From positions 4,650,001-4,714,000 of the forward strand of contig OY776216.1 in NCBI GenBank assembly GCA_963675435.1: a DNA stretch of 64,000 bases, in the 5' to 3' direction. Each line of letters starts with the position of its first letter. Position 1 is the stretch's first letter. The stretch is from Saccharicrinis sp963675435. GTDB lineage: Bacteria > Bacteroidota > Bacteroidia > Bacteroidales > Marinilabiliaceae. The position numbers and the translations under genes are program-made. Positions 1 through 8,642 of the stretch are shown here, piece after piece. The notes under the pieces are model-generated. The model saw nothing but the letters and a program-made list of their open reading frames with translations, did not search any database and was not told the origin of the DNA.

Positions 1-1
1 A

Positions 2-1438
2 ACCGTAAAGAAGTACATAACAGAGTATGAAAAAAAGCTTTCAGAATCAGAGGATAAAGAAACAGTAAGTGCCAATTATCTATCGACAGTACCAAAATAT
101 AAAAGCCGCTCTCTACACAGGAGAAAACTAACCCAAGAAGTACAAGACGAAATAGATAAACTACTTGAAGTCAACCGGGAGAAAAAGCTTCAAGGTTTAC
201 GAAAGCAGGTACTTAAAAAGGCAGATATATTTCAGCAATTGCAATTACAGGGTTTTGAGATTGGCTATACAACTGTTTGCAACTATATCCGCTCAAAAGA
301 AAAATCATCTTCTCCCAAAGAAGCTTTTATTCGACAAGTATATAGTCCGGGCAGTATTTGCGAATTTGATTGGGGCGAAATAAAACTTCGTATCAACGGC
401 AAACAAGAGCGCTTCCAATTAGCAGTTTTCACCAGTGCTTACAGCAACTATCGTCATGCCGTGCTATATTATCGTCAAGATACACTTGCGTTTATGGAAG
501 CCCACGTATCTTTTTTCAATAAAACAAACGGCGTTTATGAGCAAATGGTTTATGACAACATGCGGGTTGCCGTGGCAAAATTTATTGGTCCTCACGAAAA
601 AGAACCAACACGGGCTTTGCTTCAATTACGAGGTCATTACCAGTTTACTCATCGTTTTTGTAATGCTTACCGAGGCAACGAAAAAGGGCATGTGGAAAGA
701 AGTGTGGAATACATCCGACGGAAAGCTTTTGGTGTAAAGGATGATTTCAACAGGCTTTCAGAAGCCGCAGAATATTTAAACACCATTGTGGAACGATTAA
801 ATAATACCAAACAAAAACAAAGTGGCAAAACAGCTTTAGAACTGTTTGAAGATGAGAAAGCGGTATTAGGGAAATTACCGGCTGTACCGCTTGTCTGTTC
901 AGACCAAATACAATTGCGCGCCGACAAATATGCAACAATCAGTCATAAAACCAATAGGTATTCGGTACCGGACCATCTGGTAGGTCAATTTCTAGATGTT
1001 CATTTATTGAGTCACGAAATACATGTTTATCATGAAAATAAAAAGATAGCCATACACACCAGAAATTACGGCAAGCACCAATGGATAATCTCTATAGAGC
1101 ATTATTTGAACACTTTCAAGCAAAAGCCGGGAGCTTTGCCGGGTAGTTTGGCATTAGCAAGCAACGTATATTTAAAACAGCTCTTTTTAGACCATTTTCA
1201 AGAAGAACCACGAAACTTTATTGACCTGTTAGATTATTGTCGTAAGTACCGCATAAGCGGCGAAAAACTGGAGAAATCGGTATTTCGATTACTGAGTACC
1301 GGTTCCGGTGGTATTACTATAGAAAAACTAAAAGCTGTATTGGGCAATAATGAATCATTTATTACACCCGAACAAAACTGTTCCATTGCTCAATTAGCAA
1401 AAAATCAATTGTCGGAAATAAGTGCATTAATGAATTAA
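2..1438 (+). CDS. istA: IS21-family transposase IstA (5' end cut by window edge)
   Basis: This is the DDE transposase of an IS21 element, which cuts and joins element ends together with its ATPase partner IstB. The reading frame is open from base 2, so the N-terminal helix-turn-helix start is off the window and the codon at 239 is internal. The integrase core is clear: Asp in FDWG (codon at 368), Asp in YDNM, and Glu in GHVER preceded by NEKG, the usual IS21 DDE spacing. A C-terminal beta-rich domain follows (SHKTNRYSVP). istB begins 8 bases after the stop, so the two genes are co-transcribed. No internal damage is visible, so the transposase looks functional apart from the missing edge. Confidence 0.95.
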   Translation, partial: TVKKYITEYEKKLSESEDKETVSANYLSTVPKYKSRSLHRRKLTQEVQDEIDKLLEVNREKKLQGLRKQVLKKADIFQQLQLQGFEIGYTTVCNYIRSKEKSSSPKEAFIRQVYSPGSICEFDWGEIKLRINGKQERFQLAVFTSAYSNYRHAVLYYRQDTLAFMEAHVSFFNKTNGVYEQMVYDNMRVAVAKFIGPHEKEPTRALLQLRGHYQFTHRFCNAYRGNEKGHVERSVEYIRRKAFGVKDDFNRLSEAAEYLNTIVERLNNTKQKQSGKTALELFEDEKAVLGKLPAVPLVCSDQIQLRADKYATISHKTNRYSVPDHLVGQFLDVHLLSHEIHVYHENKKIAIHTRNYGKHQWIISIEHYLNTFKQKPGALPGSLALASNVYLKQLFLDHFQEEPRNFIDLLDYCRKYRISGEKLEKSVFRLLSTGSGGITIEKLKAVLGNNESFITPEQNCSIAQLAKNQLSEISALMN

Positions 1439-1446
1439 AAAATAAG

Positions 1447-2202
1447 ATGATGAATACCATAAATGAAGATATAATCAAATACAGTAAAGAGTTACGGCTA
1501 CCTGTTTTCAGAAGAGATTTTAAAGAGTTAGCCACAGAAGCAGCAAGCGGACAACTGGATTATGAAGAGTACTTGTTAAAGCTGATGGAGCGAGAGTATG
1601 AATTGCGTATAGAAAATCGAAAAAAGACGCAAATACGTCTAGCTGGATTTCCATCCAAGATGTACCTGAATCAACTGGAACGAGAACAGTTGCCCGATGA
1701 TGCTCGCACAAAACTCCCGGTATTAGAACGACTTGATTTTATAAACTCTGCTCAAAATATCATACTGGCCGGTAATCCTGGCACCGGGAAAACTCACATC
1801 GCTATTGGTTTGGGCTTAAAAGCATGCCTTCAGGGATACCGTGTCCTCTTCACCTCTGTTCATCGGATGTTGACCCAATTAAGAGAATCTCAATCAGAAA
1901 GGACTTTGCGTCAATTAGAGCTCCGTTTTGAAAAGTATGATTTAGTAATCTGTGATGAATTTGGCTATGTATCATTTGATAAAACCGGAGCCGAATTACT
2001 ATTCAATCATTTATCACTAAGAGCAGGTAGAAAGTCTACCATAATAACAACAAACTTGGGCTTTGACCGCTGGGAAGAAATCTTTGGAGATGCCGTTTTA
2101 ACAGCTGCACTAGTCGATAGATTAACTCACAAAGCCCATTTGGTAAACATGAACGGCGAATCATACCGATTAAAAGAAACAAAAAAAATCTTAGCTAAGT
2201 AA
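1447..2202 (+). CDS. istB: IS21-family ATP-binding protein IstB
   Basis: IstB is the AAA+ ATPase that loads on target DNA and activates IstA. The protein has 251 residues, the usual length. It has a DnaC-like N-terminal region, Walker A GNPGTGKTH at residues 109-117 and Walker B LVICDE at 166-171, followed by a sensor region (STIITTNLGF). The start is the first of two adjacent ATG codons, 8 bases after istA. A perfect 19+19 bp palindrome lies 30 bases downstream of the stop. The gene looks intact. Confidence 0.95.
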   Translation: MMNTINEDIIKYSKELRLPVFRRDFKELATEAASGQLDYEEYLLKLMEREYELRIENRKKTQIRLAGFPSKMYLNQLEREQLPDDARTKLPVLERLDFINSAQNIILAGNPGTGKTHIAIGLGLKACLQGYRVLFTSVHRMLTQLRESQSERTLRQLELRFEKYDLVICDEFGYVSFDKTGAELLFNHLSLRAGRKSTIITTNLGFDRWEEIFGDAVLTAALVDRLTHKAHLVNMNGESYRLKETKKILAK

Positions 2203-2232
2203 AAATGAAACTTATAAAAAATCGTTCCCCGG

Positions 2233-2270
2233 TTCCTCTCCTGATTGGGGTACCCCAATCAGGAGAGGAA
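2233..2270. repeat. perfect 38-bp palindrome after istB
   Basis: Arms of 19 bp (2233-2251 and 2252-2270) are exactly complementary with no spacer. The centre reads GATTGGGGTACCCCAATC. It lies between the istB stop and the IS terminal repeats. It could act as a transcription terminator or read-through barrier for the transposase operon, although no clear T-run follows. It could also be a protein-binding site at the element end. Confidence 0.8.
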
Positions 2271-2292
2271 TACCTTTGTCTTTTAAATCAAA

Positions 2293-2337
2293 TGGTATAC
2301 TTTTGAACTGAAATACTGGTATACTTTTCAATTGAAA
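2293..2337 (+). repeat. two 21-bp direct repeats at IS21 right end
   Basis: TGGTATACTTTT plus a 9-base tail occurs at 2293-2313 and again at 2317-2337. The tails are GAACTGAAA and CAATTGAAA. The period is 24 bp. Repeated subterminal blocks like these are the transposase-binding sites in IS21-family ends. Confidence 0.7.
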
Positions 2338-2545
2338 AAAACACCCGATTTATCAATAGGTTGTAAAACTCCATTAAAATAAGAACAATCTCCAATTAGG
2401 TTTCTTCTGCCTTTCCTTTTGAATTCTGTTTAAATAAATAACAGGTCTGTCATTCATGATTTTTATTTGCAAACTACCTACAATTTCTTATTTTAACCGT
2501 TTTATAAACGGCTAAATACGTCTATTAACGTTTAATAATACTACT

Positions 2546-2926
2546 ATGAGTACTCAAATATGTTTGTATTGTAAAGAAACCTTGAAAGGCAGAAGTGATA
2601 AAAAGTTTTGTAACGCACAATGTAAAAGTGCCTACCATAACCAGGCAGAAAGTACTTCTGAAGCATTTATCAGAAGTGTTAACAAACAACTTAGAAGCAA
2701 CCGCAAAGCACTTCGAATTGCTTGCCCACAAGGTAAAGCTACGGTTCGTAAGGATTTTTTGAAAACACTGGGCATGGACTTTAAACATTTAACACATACC
2801 TGGAAAAGTAAGGGTGGTAATCTTTATTATTTTTGTTACGATTATGGTTATACTCCTTCTGTTGATTCTGAAAAAGTAGTTGTAATTCAGCAACAAAACT
2901 ATATGAACAACAACCCAATTCATTAA
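2546..2926 (+). CDS. small treble-clef zinc-ribbon protein of unknown function
   Basis: The protein has 126 residues. Its N terminus holds a metal-binding motif, Cys6-x2-Cys9 and Cys22-x3-Cys26 (CLYC ... FCNAQC), flanked by the basic GRSDKKF segment. The rest is a compact basic domain with the aromatic string LYYFCYDYGY. From memory, small proteins of this plan recur in Bacteroidota and are annotated as hypothetical or zinc-ribbon proteins. The metal-binding motif and basic charge suggest nucleic-acid or protein binding, but this is inference. It stands alone just beyond the IS21 end, with an ATG start and no ribosome-binding site. A short hairpin (CCGTTT-TAT-AAACGG, 2497-2511) lies 35 bases upstream. 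Confidence 0.7.
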   Translation: MSTQICLYCKETLKGRSDKKFCNAQCKSAYHNQAESTSEAFIRSVNKQLRSNRKALRIACPQGKATVRKDFLKTLGMDFKHLTHTWKSKGGNLYYFCYDYGYTPSVDSEKVVVIQQQNYMNNNPIH

Positions 2927-3291
2927 TTTTTTCATAAAAAGCTTATGTGCTTTTGTTTAGTAGCACTTTGTCAATGCCACTTTTTAGCCTGCTCCCATAA
3001 AGGAAAAAAAGAACTCAGGCAATGATTAATACTCATTTTAGCGTGGCACAGAAAAAATTTGATTTTATGCGCTTCATTATCAGGAATACAAAAAGACACT
3101 TATCGCAGCAAAAAACAAAAATGATGCAGTTATCCATTTAATCCATAATGCATATCAAATATTCAAAGTTCATCAACATTCTGTATTTTCTTGTAATTTG
3201 CTTTACGCTCCTATGGTATGTCTAGGATATGACGTCGTACTGACTATGTTTTGTTCAAGCATATTTTATGATCTTTCTTTGCTTCCTTAGA

Positions 3292-3408
3292 AGCAATGCC
3301 TATGCATAGAAAAATCAAAGAATATGCATACACAACACAACCACAATACAAGCACAATACAACGAAATAGCATTGACTATGCATACAACTAGCAATGCCT
3401 ATGCATAG
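3292..3408. repeat. duplicated 18-mer plus degenerate relatives
   Basis: AGCAATGCCTATGCATAG occurs exactly at 3292-3309 and 3391-3408. Degenerate relatives built on TATGCATA or GCATAG lie between and just after (3327-3440). The block contains the palindrome CTATGCATAG. Spacing is irregular, so it is not a CRISPR array. A minus-strand reading frame over it (3244-3468) encodes LCIGIAS twice only because the DNA is repeated. Confidence 0.6.
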
Positions 3409-3610
3409 GATTAGCAAAGCCGTAGCATAGAAATGCAAAGACCTAGCAAAGAAAAGTCTTAAAAACATAAAAAGTGGAATATAAAACCATCAATTTAGAC
3501 CAAAAGTGGAATCCAAAATCTCCATTTTTAGTAAAAAATGGAATTATGGGGCATTATGGGGGTAAAAAAGATTCCAACTCCAAATATTCAAAATGATATA
3601 TCCTTATAAT

Positions 3611-3671
3611 AGAAGTACTTACAAGCCAAGAAAAAGTAACAGTAAAATTACTGTTATTTTTTTGTACTTCT
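3611..3671. repeat. nested inverted repeat, terminator-like
   Basis: The outer arms are AGAAGTAC (3611-3618) and GTACTTCT (3664-3671). Inside, AACAGTAA (3638-3645) pairs with TTACTGTT (3648-3655), extended by an A-run on the left and a T-run on the right. On the plus strand the inner hairpin followed by T residues looks like an intrinsic terminator. No gene ends close by on either strand. Confidence 0.5.
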
Positions 3672-3939
3672 CAGGTCACTACTTTAGTACTACAAGCTGA
3701 GAGCAGAGTGCCAGGAGCAGAGCGCTATATACAATAAACACTATGCCCTTTGCACTAAACTCTAAGCAAGATGCGATGCCGAATAAAAAGATGGAAAAGT
3801 ACAAGATGCTATTTCAATCCCTATTGCTCAGAGAAACGTCTCGCTTCGCCGCTGAATACCGGCCTCTGGCCGTTAATTTAATTATATACATGACCTGAAA
3901 CCTGGTTTTAAACGACATAGTGAGACACAATACCTAATA

Positions 3940-4192
3940 ACCCGAGTTCGATTAAAATTAAAGAGCTCAGATTTTATTAAAATGTTGATATACAAGGCAA
4001 ATTCTTTTTGCATAGCGAGCTATGGTAGAAGAATTTAACGAAGTAGATTAGTATTTTAATAGAAAGCCACATATAAACAACGATTTTCTGCTTCATATTT
4101 GTTTGACATAGCCCGATATGACTTCACAAATATTCATTGAAACTCATTATTTATAAGCGGTCTGAGCCAATAATTTTATATCGAACTCGGGT
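3940..4192 (+). mobile_element. family 1 MITE-like repeat, copy A (253 bp)
   Basis: Terminal inverted repeats of about 13-14 bp (ACCCGAGTTCGAT and its complement) bound a 253-bp unit. The same sequence recurs at 35286-35538 and, inverted, at 47285-47537, each time exactly 253 bp and flanked on both sides by TAATA. The unit is mirror-symmetric. GCTCAGA (3965) pairs with TCTGAGC (4161). Two hairpins occupy equivalent positions, with heads at 4011-4024 (CATAGCGAGCTATG) and 4107-4120 (CATAGCCCGATATG). It carries no reading frame of note, so it would depend on an enzyme encoded elsewhere. Confidence 0.85.
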
Positions 4193-4540
4193 TAATAATA
4201 AGTTGAAAAAATACAAGATGTAATATTGCACCTGCGCTTAACATATATTTAATTAACAAACAATAATTTACACAAATAAAATGTATCAATTTAGAAACTG
4301 ATCTATAATCTTGAATGGTTCTTTTGGCCATAGCTGATGAACCAAAAACACGGAGTAAAAAAGAAAAGAAATATTATATTTACCAATGACGTGAATTAAG
4401 ATAAACCTGAAAGTTGTGCCTACTATGCTAAAAGGTATATTTAATGAATTAGAAAAAAAGCAATACCAAAAAAACACGTAAAAAAAACTTTTAATTACCA
4501 ACAATATAGATTTATCAAAAAATTGTACAATGCTTCTTCT

Positions 4541-6400
4541 ATGAAATCATTTAGCAACAACATAAAACTATACAACTCCGAACTGGTAAAGTTAACTAAG
4601 TTGTTAAAGCAAATCTCATTACTTCGGTTGGTTGTTTTCATTATTTTAGTAATAATTCTTATATACTTGTTTAAATACAGGTTACTAACTTCTATTCTCC
4701 TTATTTTTCCTCTGGTTGCCATCATATCTTTTGGTATTATTATTAAATACCATAGTAAAATAGCGTATAAAAAAAGACATACAGAGTATCTTAAAAAGAT
4801 CAATGAATCAGAGATATTAAGAGATGAGCGTAAGCTAAGTTCTTTTGATAGAGGAAAGGAATTTATCGATCCCAATCACCCCTACACCTCTGATTTGGAT
4901 ATTTTTGGATCGCACTCAATTTTTCAGCTGGTAAACAGAACTACAACTGAGTCGGGTAAACTTCGTCTGGCTAAATGGTTATCAGAGCCTGCAAACAACA
5001 ATGAAATACTTAACAGACAGGAAGCCATAAAAGAGCTTGCTCCAAATTGTAAGTGGCGACAAAACTTTCAAGCCTCAGGAATGCACTTTCTGCATAAAAA
5101 AAGTCATTATAATAATTTATTAAAATGGATAGAAAATCCTGTTAGTTTAATAAGTCATTCGCTCCTATATATTGCTCTTGCTCTAACACTTTCTGTATTA
5201 TCATTCGCTAGTTTGTATTATTTCGTTATTCACATCTTCTTTGTAAACTGGTTTACATATTTAATTCCTTTTATAGCAGTGATGCTGATAAACAGCTTCC
5301 TTTTAAGAAGAATTAAACCCCTTGCTGAAGATATTGTAATAACCTCACAAGAAAACATCAATACCTTAAAAAGCTACAGGTCACTAATCTCTATAATTGA
5401 AAATAAAAAATTCAAGTCTGAAAAATTAAAACAGTTACAATCTTTATTAAGCCAAAATAAATTCTCTGCTTTTAAAGAAATAAATAAACTGTGCAGTATA
5501 TTGGATTTTTCGCAACAACGTGGTGTTAACAAAATGAAGATTCCGATAAAAGGTAATGCCTTCTATTCATTATTAAATATTTTTCTATTCTTAGATGTTT
5601 ATTTGATTCTTGAAACAGAACGATGGAAAATGAAAAATAAAACTTCTCTGGAATCATGGTCAGATATTATCAGTGAGTTTGAAGCATTAAATAGTTTTGC
5701 CGGATTTAGTTTTTCAAATCCAGACTTTACGTTTCCTGAGATAACTAAAAAGAATAACCTCATACATTTTGAAGTATCGGGTCATCCATTGATTCAATCA
5801 GAGAAACGTGTTTGCAACAACTTTCACTCTGAAGGGCATGGCTGTATTAGCATGATAACAGGTTCAAATATGGGAGGAAAAAGTACCTTTTTACGAACTG
5901 TTGGATTAAACCTTGTTTTAGGATTGGCAGGAGCCCCTTGTTGCTCTGAATATGCCAAAATTTCGAACTTAAAACTTTTTTCCAGTATGAGAACTCAGGA
6001 TAATTTAAGCATGGGGGTCTCATCGTTTTATGCTGAACTTAAAAGAGTTGAAACCATATTAAAATTGATTGAAACCAATGAAAACATATTCTTTTTGTTA
6101 GATGAAATGTTTAAAGGTACTAACTCTCAGGATCGGCACAGAGGAGGTTTCTCATTAATCTATCAAATGTGTGGATTAAAAACCTCTGGTATAGTTGCTA
6201 CACACGATATAGAACTGGCCAAATTATTAGAAAAAAAATCGTTAGTTACCAACTATAGTTTTAACAGCGAAATTAAAAACAACTCGATGTATTTCAGTTA
6301 CAAACTGCATCAGGGAATTTGTAACGACTTTAATGCAAGCGAATTGATGAGAAAAAGTGGCATCGATATTTTGTCGGATATATCTGAGGATGAAATTTAA
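4541..6400 (+). CDS. membrane-associated MutS-family ATPase
   Basis: The protein has about 619 residues. The C-terminal third is a MutS ATPase: Walker A GSNMGGKST near residues 441-449, the serine/glycine-rich NLSMGVSSFYAEL segment, and Walker B FFLLDE near 518-523 followed by MFKGTNSQDR. The N-terminal part lacks the mismatch-binding Phe-x-Glu domain. It carries hydrophobic segments near residues 27-66 and 205-255, so it is probably membrane-anchored. Known Bacteroidota relatives are annotated as MutS-related or DNA mismatch repair proteins, but a role in mismatch repair is doubtful because of the membrane helices. I chose the ATG at 4541 over an in-frame TTG at 4523. The gene is monocistronic. 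Confidence 0.85.
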   Translation: MKSFSNNIKLYNSELVKLTKLLKQISLLRLVVFIILVIILIYLFKYRLLTSILLIFPLVAIISFGIIIKYHSKIAYKKRHTEYLKKINESEILRDERKLSSFDRGKEFIDPNHPYTSDLDIFGSHSIFQLVNRTTTESGKLRLAKWLSEPANNNEILNRQEAIKELAPNCKWRQNFQASGMHFLHKKSHYNNLLKWIENPVSLISHSLLYIALALTLSVLSFASLYYFVIHIFFVNWFTYLIPFIAVMLINSFLLRRIKPLAEDIVITSQENINTLKSYRSLISIIENKKFKSEKLKQLQSLLSQNKFSAFKEINKLCSILDFSQQRGVNKMKIPIKGNAFYSLLNIFLFLDVYLILETERWKMKNKTSLESWSDIISEFEALNSFAGFSFSNPDFTFPEITKKNNLIHFEVSGHPLIQSEKRVCNNFHSEGHGCISMITGSNMGGKSTFLRTVGLNLVLGLAGAPCCSEYAKISNLKLFSSMRTQDNLSMGVSSFYAELKRVETILKLIETNENIFFLLDEMFKGTNSQDRHRGGFSLIYQMCGLKTSGIVATHDIELAKLLEKKSLVTNYSFNSEIKNNSMYFSYKLHQGICNDFNASELMRKSGIDILSDISEDEI

Positions 6401-6500
6401 TTTATTGAAACTTTTTTTGAAATAATGCCTGTAATTTTAATAAATCGTATACTTATCATTCTCAAAACAAATAAAAAGTTACTATAATAAAAACTAAACT

Positions 6501-6824
6501 ATGAAAAATTGCCCTAATTGTAATGCTGAAATTGAAGAAGGATTTGAACTTTGTTGGGATTGCAACTACAGTTTAACAGAACAAAAAGTTGTTGATATTC
6601 AGGATGTAAATAAAAACAAAAGAGAAATAAACTGCTTAAGGTGCAATGTACCCATGATGTTTTCAGGAGAATATAAATTTCACGAGGGACCAAAAATTGG
6701 AGTCCTGGGAAATATATTTGAAGCTTTTGTAAACCGAGAGTCTTTTGATTTACACCTTTGCCCAAAGTGTGGTAAAGTGGAGTTTTTTGCTCCCCTAAAC
6801 AATAGCGAATACAAATTTGATTAA
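6501..6824 (+). CDS. small double zinc-ribbon protein
   Basis: The protein has 107 residues and two zinc ribbons. The first is Cys4-x2-Cys7 with CWDC about 11 residues later. The second pairs CLRC with CPKC about 40 residues later. The first ribbon (CPNCNAEIEEGFELCWDC) resembles the generic zinc-ribbon of membrane-associated or regulatory proteins. No transmembrane segment or enzyme motif is visible. It starts 100 bases after the MutS-like gene, and a small membrane protein follows. Its function is unknown. Confidence 0.7.
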   Translation: MKNCPNCNAEIEEGFELCWDCNYSLTEQKVVDIQDVNKNKREINCLRCNVPMMFSGEYKFHEGPKIGVLGNIFEAFVNRESFDLHLCPKCGKVEFFAPLNNSEYKFD

Positions 6825-6891
6825 TCCCAACTTTAATATACAATAAAGCCCCAAATCCGGGCCTTAGTATCAACTAACAACAAAAAATAGA

Positions 6892-7092
6892 ATGCAAATG
6901 AACACCTTGTTAATTATTTTAATTATTTCTGCTGCAATGCTTTGTTTCATGGCTATTTATGACATTAACAAAACACGAATCAAACATAAAATAAGCACAT
7001 TATGGCTTCTATTGGTTTTTCTTCTTCCTGTATTTGGACCAATCATTTATTTTCAATTAAAAAGAAGACTCATAACACAGCTAAGAAAATAA
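6892..7092 (+). CDS. small membrane protein with PLDc_N-type fold
   Basis: The 66-residue protein has two hydrophobic helices, separated by a short basic loop (DINKTRIKHKIS), and a basic C-terminal tail. The second helix ends in LLPVFGPIIYF, which matches the PLDc_N (phospholipase D N-terminal-like) signature of small inner-membrane proteins in Bacteroidota. Such proteins have no known enzyme activity. Translation may start at 6892 or at the second ATG at 6898. Confidence 0.7.
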   Translation: MQMNTLLIILIISAAMLCFMAIYDINKTRIKHKISTLWLLLVFLLPVFGPIIYFQLKRRLITQLRK

Positions 7093-7450
7093 CATCTTTC
7101 CCGGTTAAAGAACAAGTAATATATATTCACTTGCTAATAGTCTCCTTATTGTTCAATAATTACGCATTATTCTCATCTTTTTATATACAATTAATATAAC
7201 TTTTGACTAACTTGTTTAAACCCGGATTATGTATTAGAATTTCGTAATGAACATTGAAAGTACCATAAAACAAGGCTTTACTGAAACGAGGCATAGCATC
7301 GTTCTGGTGAGTTGAAGTGAAGTAACGAAGTGTCTTGTTTTGAAGTAATTTCAATGTGTAATAGATGGTCTAATGCATATTGCGGGTTAAATAAATGATT
7401 CGTCAAACTTCACTTATAAGTTGGTGTTTAACCTATTAAAATTCTTAAAC
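7093..7450. other. intergenic region holding a family 2 repeat
   Basis: No gene is seen. A 166-bp family 2 repeat occupies 7221-7386. The 60 bases after it lead directly to the serine hydrolase start, so the repeat probably sits within or just upstream of that gene's promoter region. Confidence 0.6.
7221..7386 (+). mobile_element. family 2 MITE-like repeat, copy A (166 bp)
   Basis: The unit starts CCCGGATTATGTATT and ends AATGCATATTGCGGG, forming imperfect terminal inverted repeats. It is flanked by TTAAA on both sides (7216-7220 and 7387-7391). The body is nearly identical to the inverted copy at 13031-13192 and clearly related to the copy at 8724-8889, which argues for recent movement. It encodes nothing recognisable. 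Confidence 0.85.
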
Positions 7451-8554
7451 ATGAAAGTTACCTTAAGTATTCTGATTATGCTTTGCGTTATTGCATGTAC
7501 TCCAAAATCGGACTCTACATATATAGCGCCCATCAACAAAAATGATGGCTTAGCTGTATCTACTTTATCACAACACCATCTTGGTATAAATGCTTTTGAT
7601 AAAGTAAACAAAGACATTTTAAACAAAAAATATGGCAATATTCACAGTGTACTGGTTATTCATAAAAATGAGTTAGTTGTAGAACAATATTATAATGGAT
7701 GGAGGAGCGATGACCTTCATTTTATGGCCTCCACAACTAAAAGTATGAGTGCAATACTAACAGGAATTGCAATAGAGCAAGGTAAATTAGAAAACACCAA
7801 ACAAAAGATGCTTGACTTTTTTCCGGAGTATGCTGCGTCTGAAAAAGATTCTTTGAAACACCAAATAACAATAAAAGACCTATTATCAAACACTTCGGGT
7901 TTTAAGTGGGATGAGCAATCATTACCAGTTACCGATCCCAATAACATGGGTGCAAAAATGGATAAAGTAGCTAATTTATTTAAGGCTTCAATTGAATTAC
8001 CCATGGATACTATTCCTGGAACAAAATATGTTTACAGTGGTCCTAACAATATTATTGTTGGCGAAATAATAAAAAAAGCTACAGGATTAAACATTGCTGA
8101 TTTTGCTGTACAAAACTTATTTCAACCTCTTGGTATTAATGATTATAGTTGGTTCTCAAAAAATGGAATATATGATGTTGGCGGAGGATTACAATTAAAA
8201 TCCAGAGATATTGCAAAATACGGTCTACTGCATCTAAACAGAGGAAAATGGCATGATAAGCAAATTGTTTCAGAAGCATGGATAAAAGAAATATTTACAC
8301 CTTATATTGAAATCAAACATCCACTATACAGTTGCTATCAATGGCAAATGGTAAAAACAGAATATGGATTTAATTCATGGTTTATACCTGGAAATGGTGG
8401 GCAGATCATAAATCTTGTTCCTGAACTTGATTTGGTCATTATCATAAATGCTGATAACAGAAAAATACCAATACAAAAAAGAAAACCTTTAGAGTTTCTG
8501 ATTAAGGATTTAACAAAAATACACCCTAATCTTAAAAAGGAAAGTCAATCGTAA
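7451..8554 (+). CDS. lipoprotein serine hydrolase, beta-lactamase/class C PBP fold
   Basis: The protein has about 367 residues. The N terminus is a lipoprotein signal (MKVTLSILIMLCVIAC), so the enzyme is probably anchored in an envelope membrane. The serine hydrolase motifs are present: Ser94-Thr-Thr-Lys97 (STTK) carries the nucleophile, Tyr195-Ser-Gly is the Tyr-x-Asn-like motif, and PGNGGQ near the C terminus stands in for Lys-Thr-Gly. Members of this family include esterases, D-aminopeptidases and EstB-like enzymes, so resistance to beta-lactams cannot be inferred. I chose the ATG at 7451 over an upstream in-frame TTG at 7421, because only the ATG places the lipobox correctly. A family 2 repeat lies 64 bases upstream. 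Confidence 0.85.
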   Translation: MKVTLSILIMLCVIACTPKSDSTYIAPINKNDGLAVSTLSQHHLGINAFDKVNKDILNKKYGNIHSVLVIHKNELVVEQYYNGWRSDDLHFMASTTKSMSAILTGIAIEQGKLENTKQKMLDFFPEYAASEKDSLKHQITIKDLLSNTSGFKWDEQSLPVTDPNNMGAKMDKVANLFKASIELPMDTIPGTKYVYSGPNNIIVGEIIKKATGLNIADFAVQNLFQPLGINDYSWFSKNGIYDVGGGLQLKSRDIAKYGLLHLNRGKWHDKQIVSEAWIKEIFTPYIEIKHPLYSCYQWQMVKTEYGFNSWFIPGNGGQIINLVPELDLVIIINADNRKIPIQKRKPLEFLIKDLTKIHPNLKKESQS

Positions 8555-8642
8555 AATCTAAAATTCAAACTAATTAAAGCATACTAATTACCATACTAAA
8601 AAGTGCAACCTGCCTTTAGTAGAAATTTTAAACCGTAAACTA

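Larger units (their letters stand above)
1..2343 (+). mobile_element. IS21-family insertion sequence, right part
   Basis: The element carries the istA-istB pair typical of IS21. Its left end lies outside the window. The right end is inferred from two subterminal direct repeats (2293-2313 and 2317-2337) followed by an A-rich run ending in ACA near 2343. IS21 ends usually carry several transposase-binding repeats and finish in CA. The exact right boundary is an inference, because the left end and the target duplication cannot be compared here. Confidence 0.75.
2927..4540. other. 1.6-kb gene-poor region with repeats
   Basis: No convincing gene is present. At 3067-3220 one plus-strand frame reads QEYKKTLIAAKNKNDAVIHL without a start codon and might be a gene remnant. 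The stretch holds the short repeats at 3292-3408, the nested inverted repeat at 3611-3671, a small GC hairpin (CGGCC-TCT-GGCCG, 3860-3872) and a complete 253-bp mobile repeat (3940-4192). The last 350 bases are probably the upstream region of the MutS-like gene. Confidence 0.6.

Noticed and set aside
3292..3440. Possible CRISPR array
   Set aside because: Repeats are few, irregularly spaced and degenerate, there is no spacer regularity and no cas gene nearby.
3244..3468. Minus-strand reading frame with two LCIGIAS motifs
   Set aside because: It is the translation of the short DNA repeats at 3292-3408. It has no start context, domain or plausible composition.
3940..3960. tRNA-like T-loop (GAGTTCGATT) at the end of family 1 repeats
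   Set aside because: No acceptor or anticodon stem is present, and the motif is explained as the terminal inverted repeat.
7216..7391. piggyBac-like TTAA insertion for family 2
   Set aside because: Copy C shows a 5-bp duplication TTTAA in element orientation, so the target is a variable AT-rich 5-mer and not a fixed TTAA.
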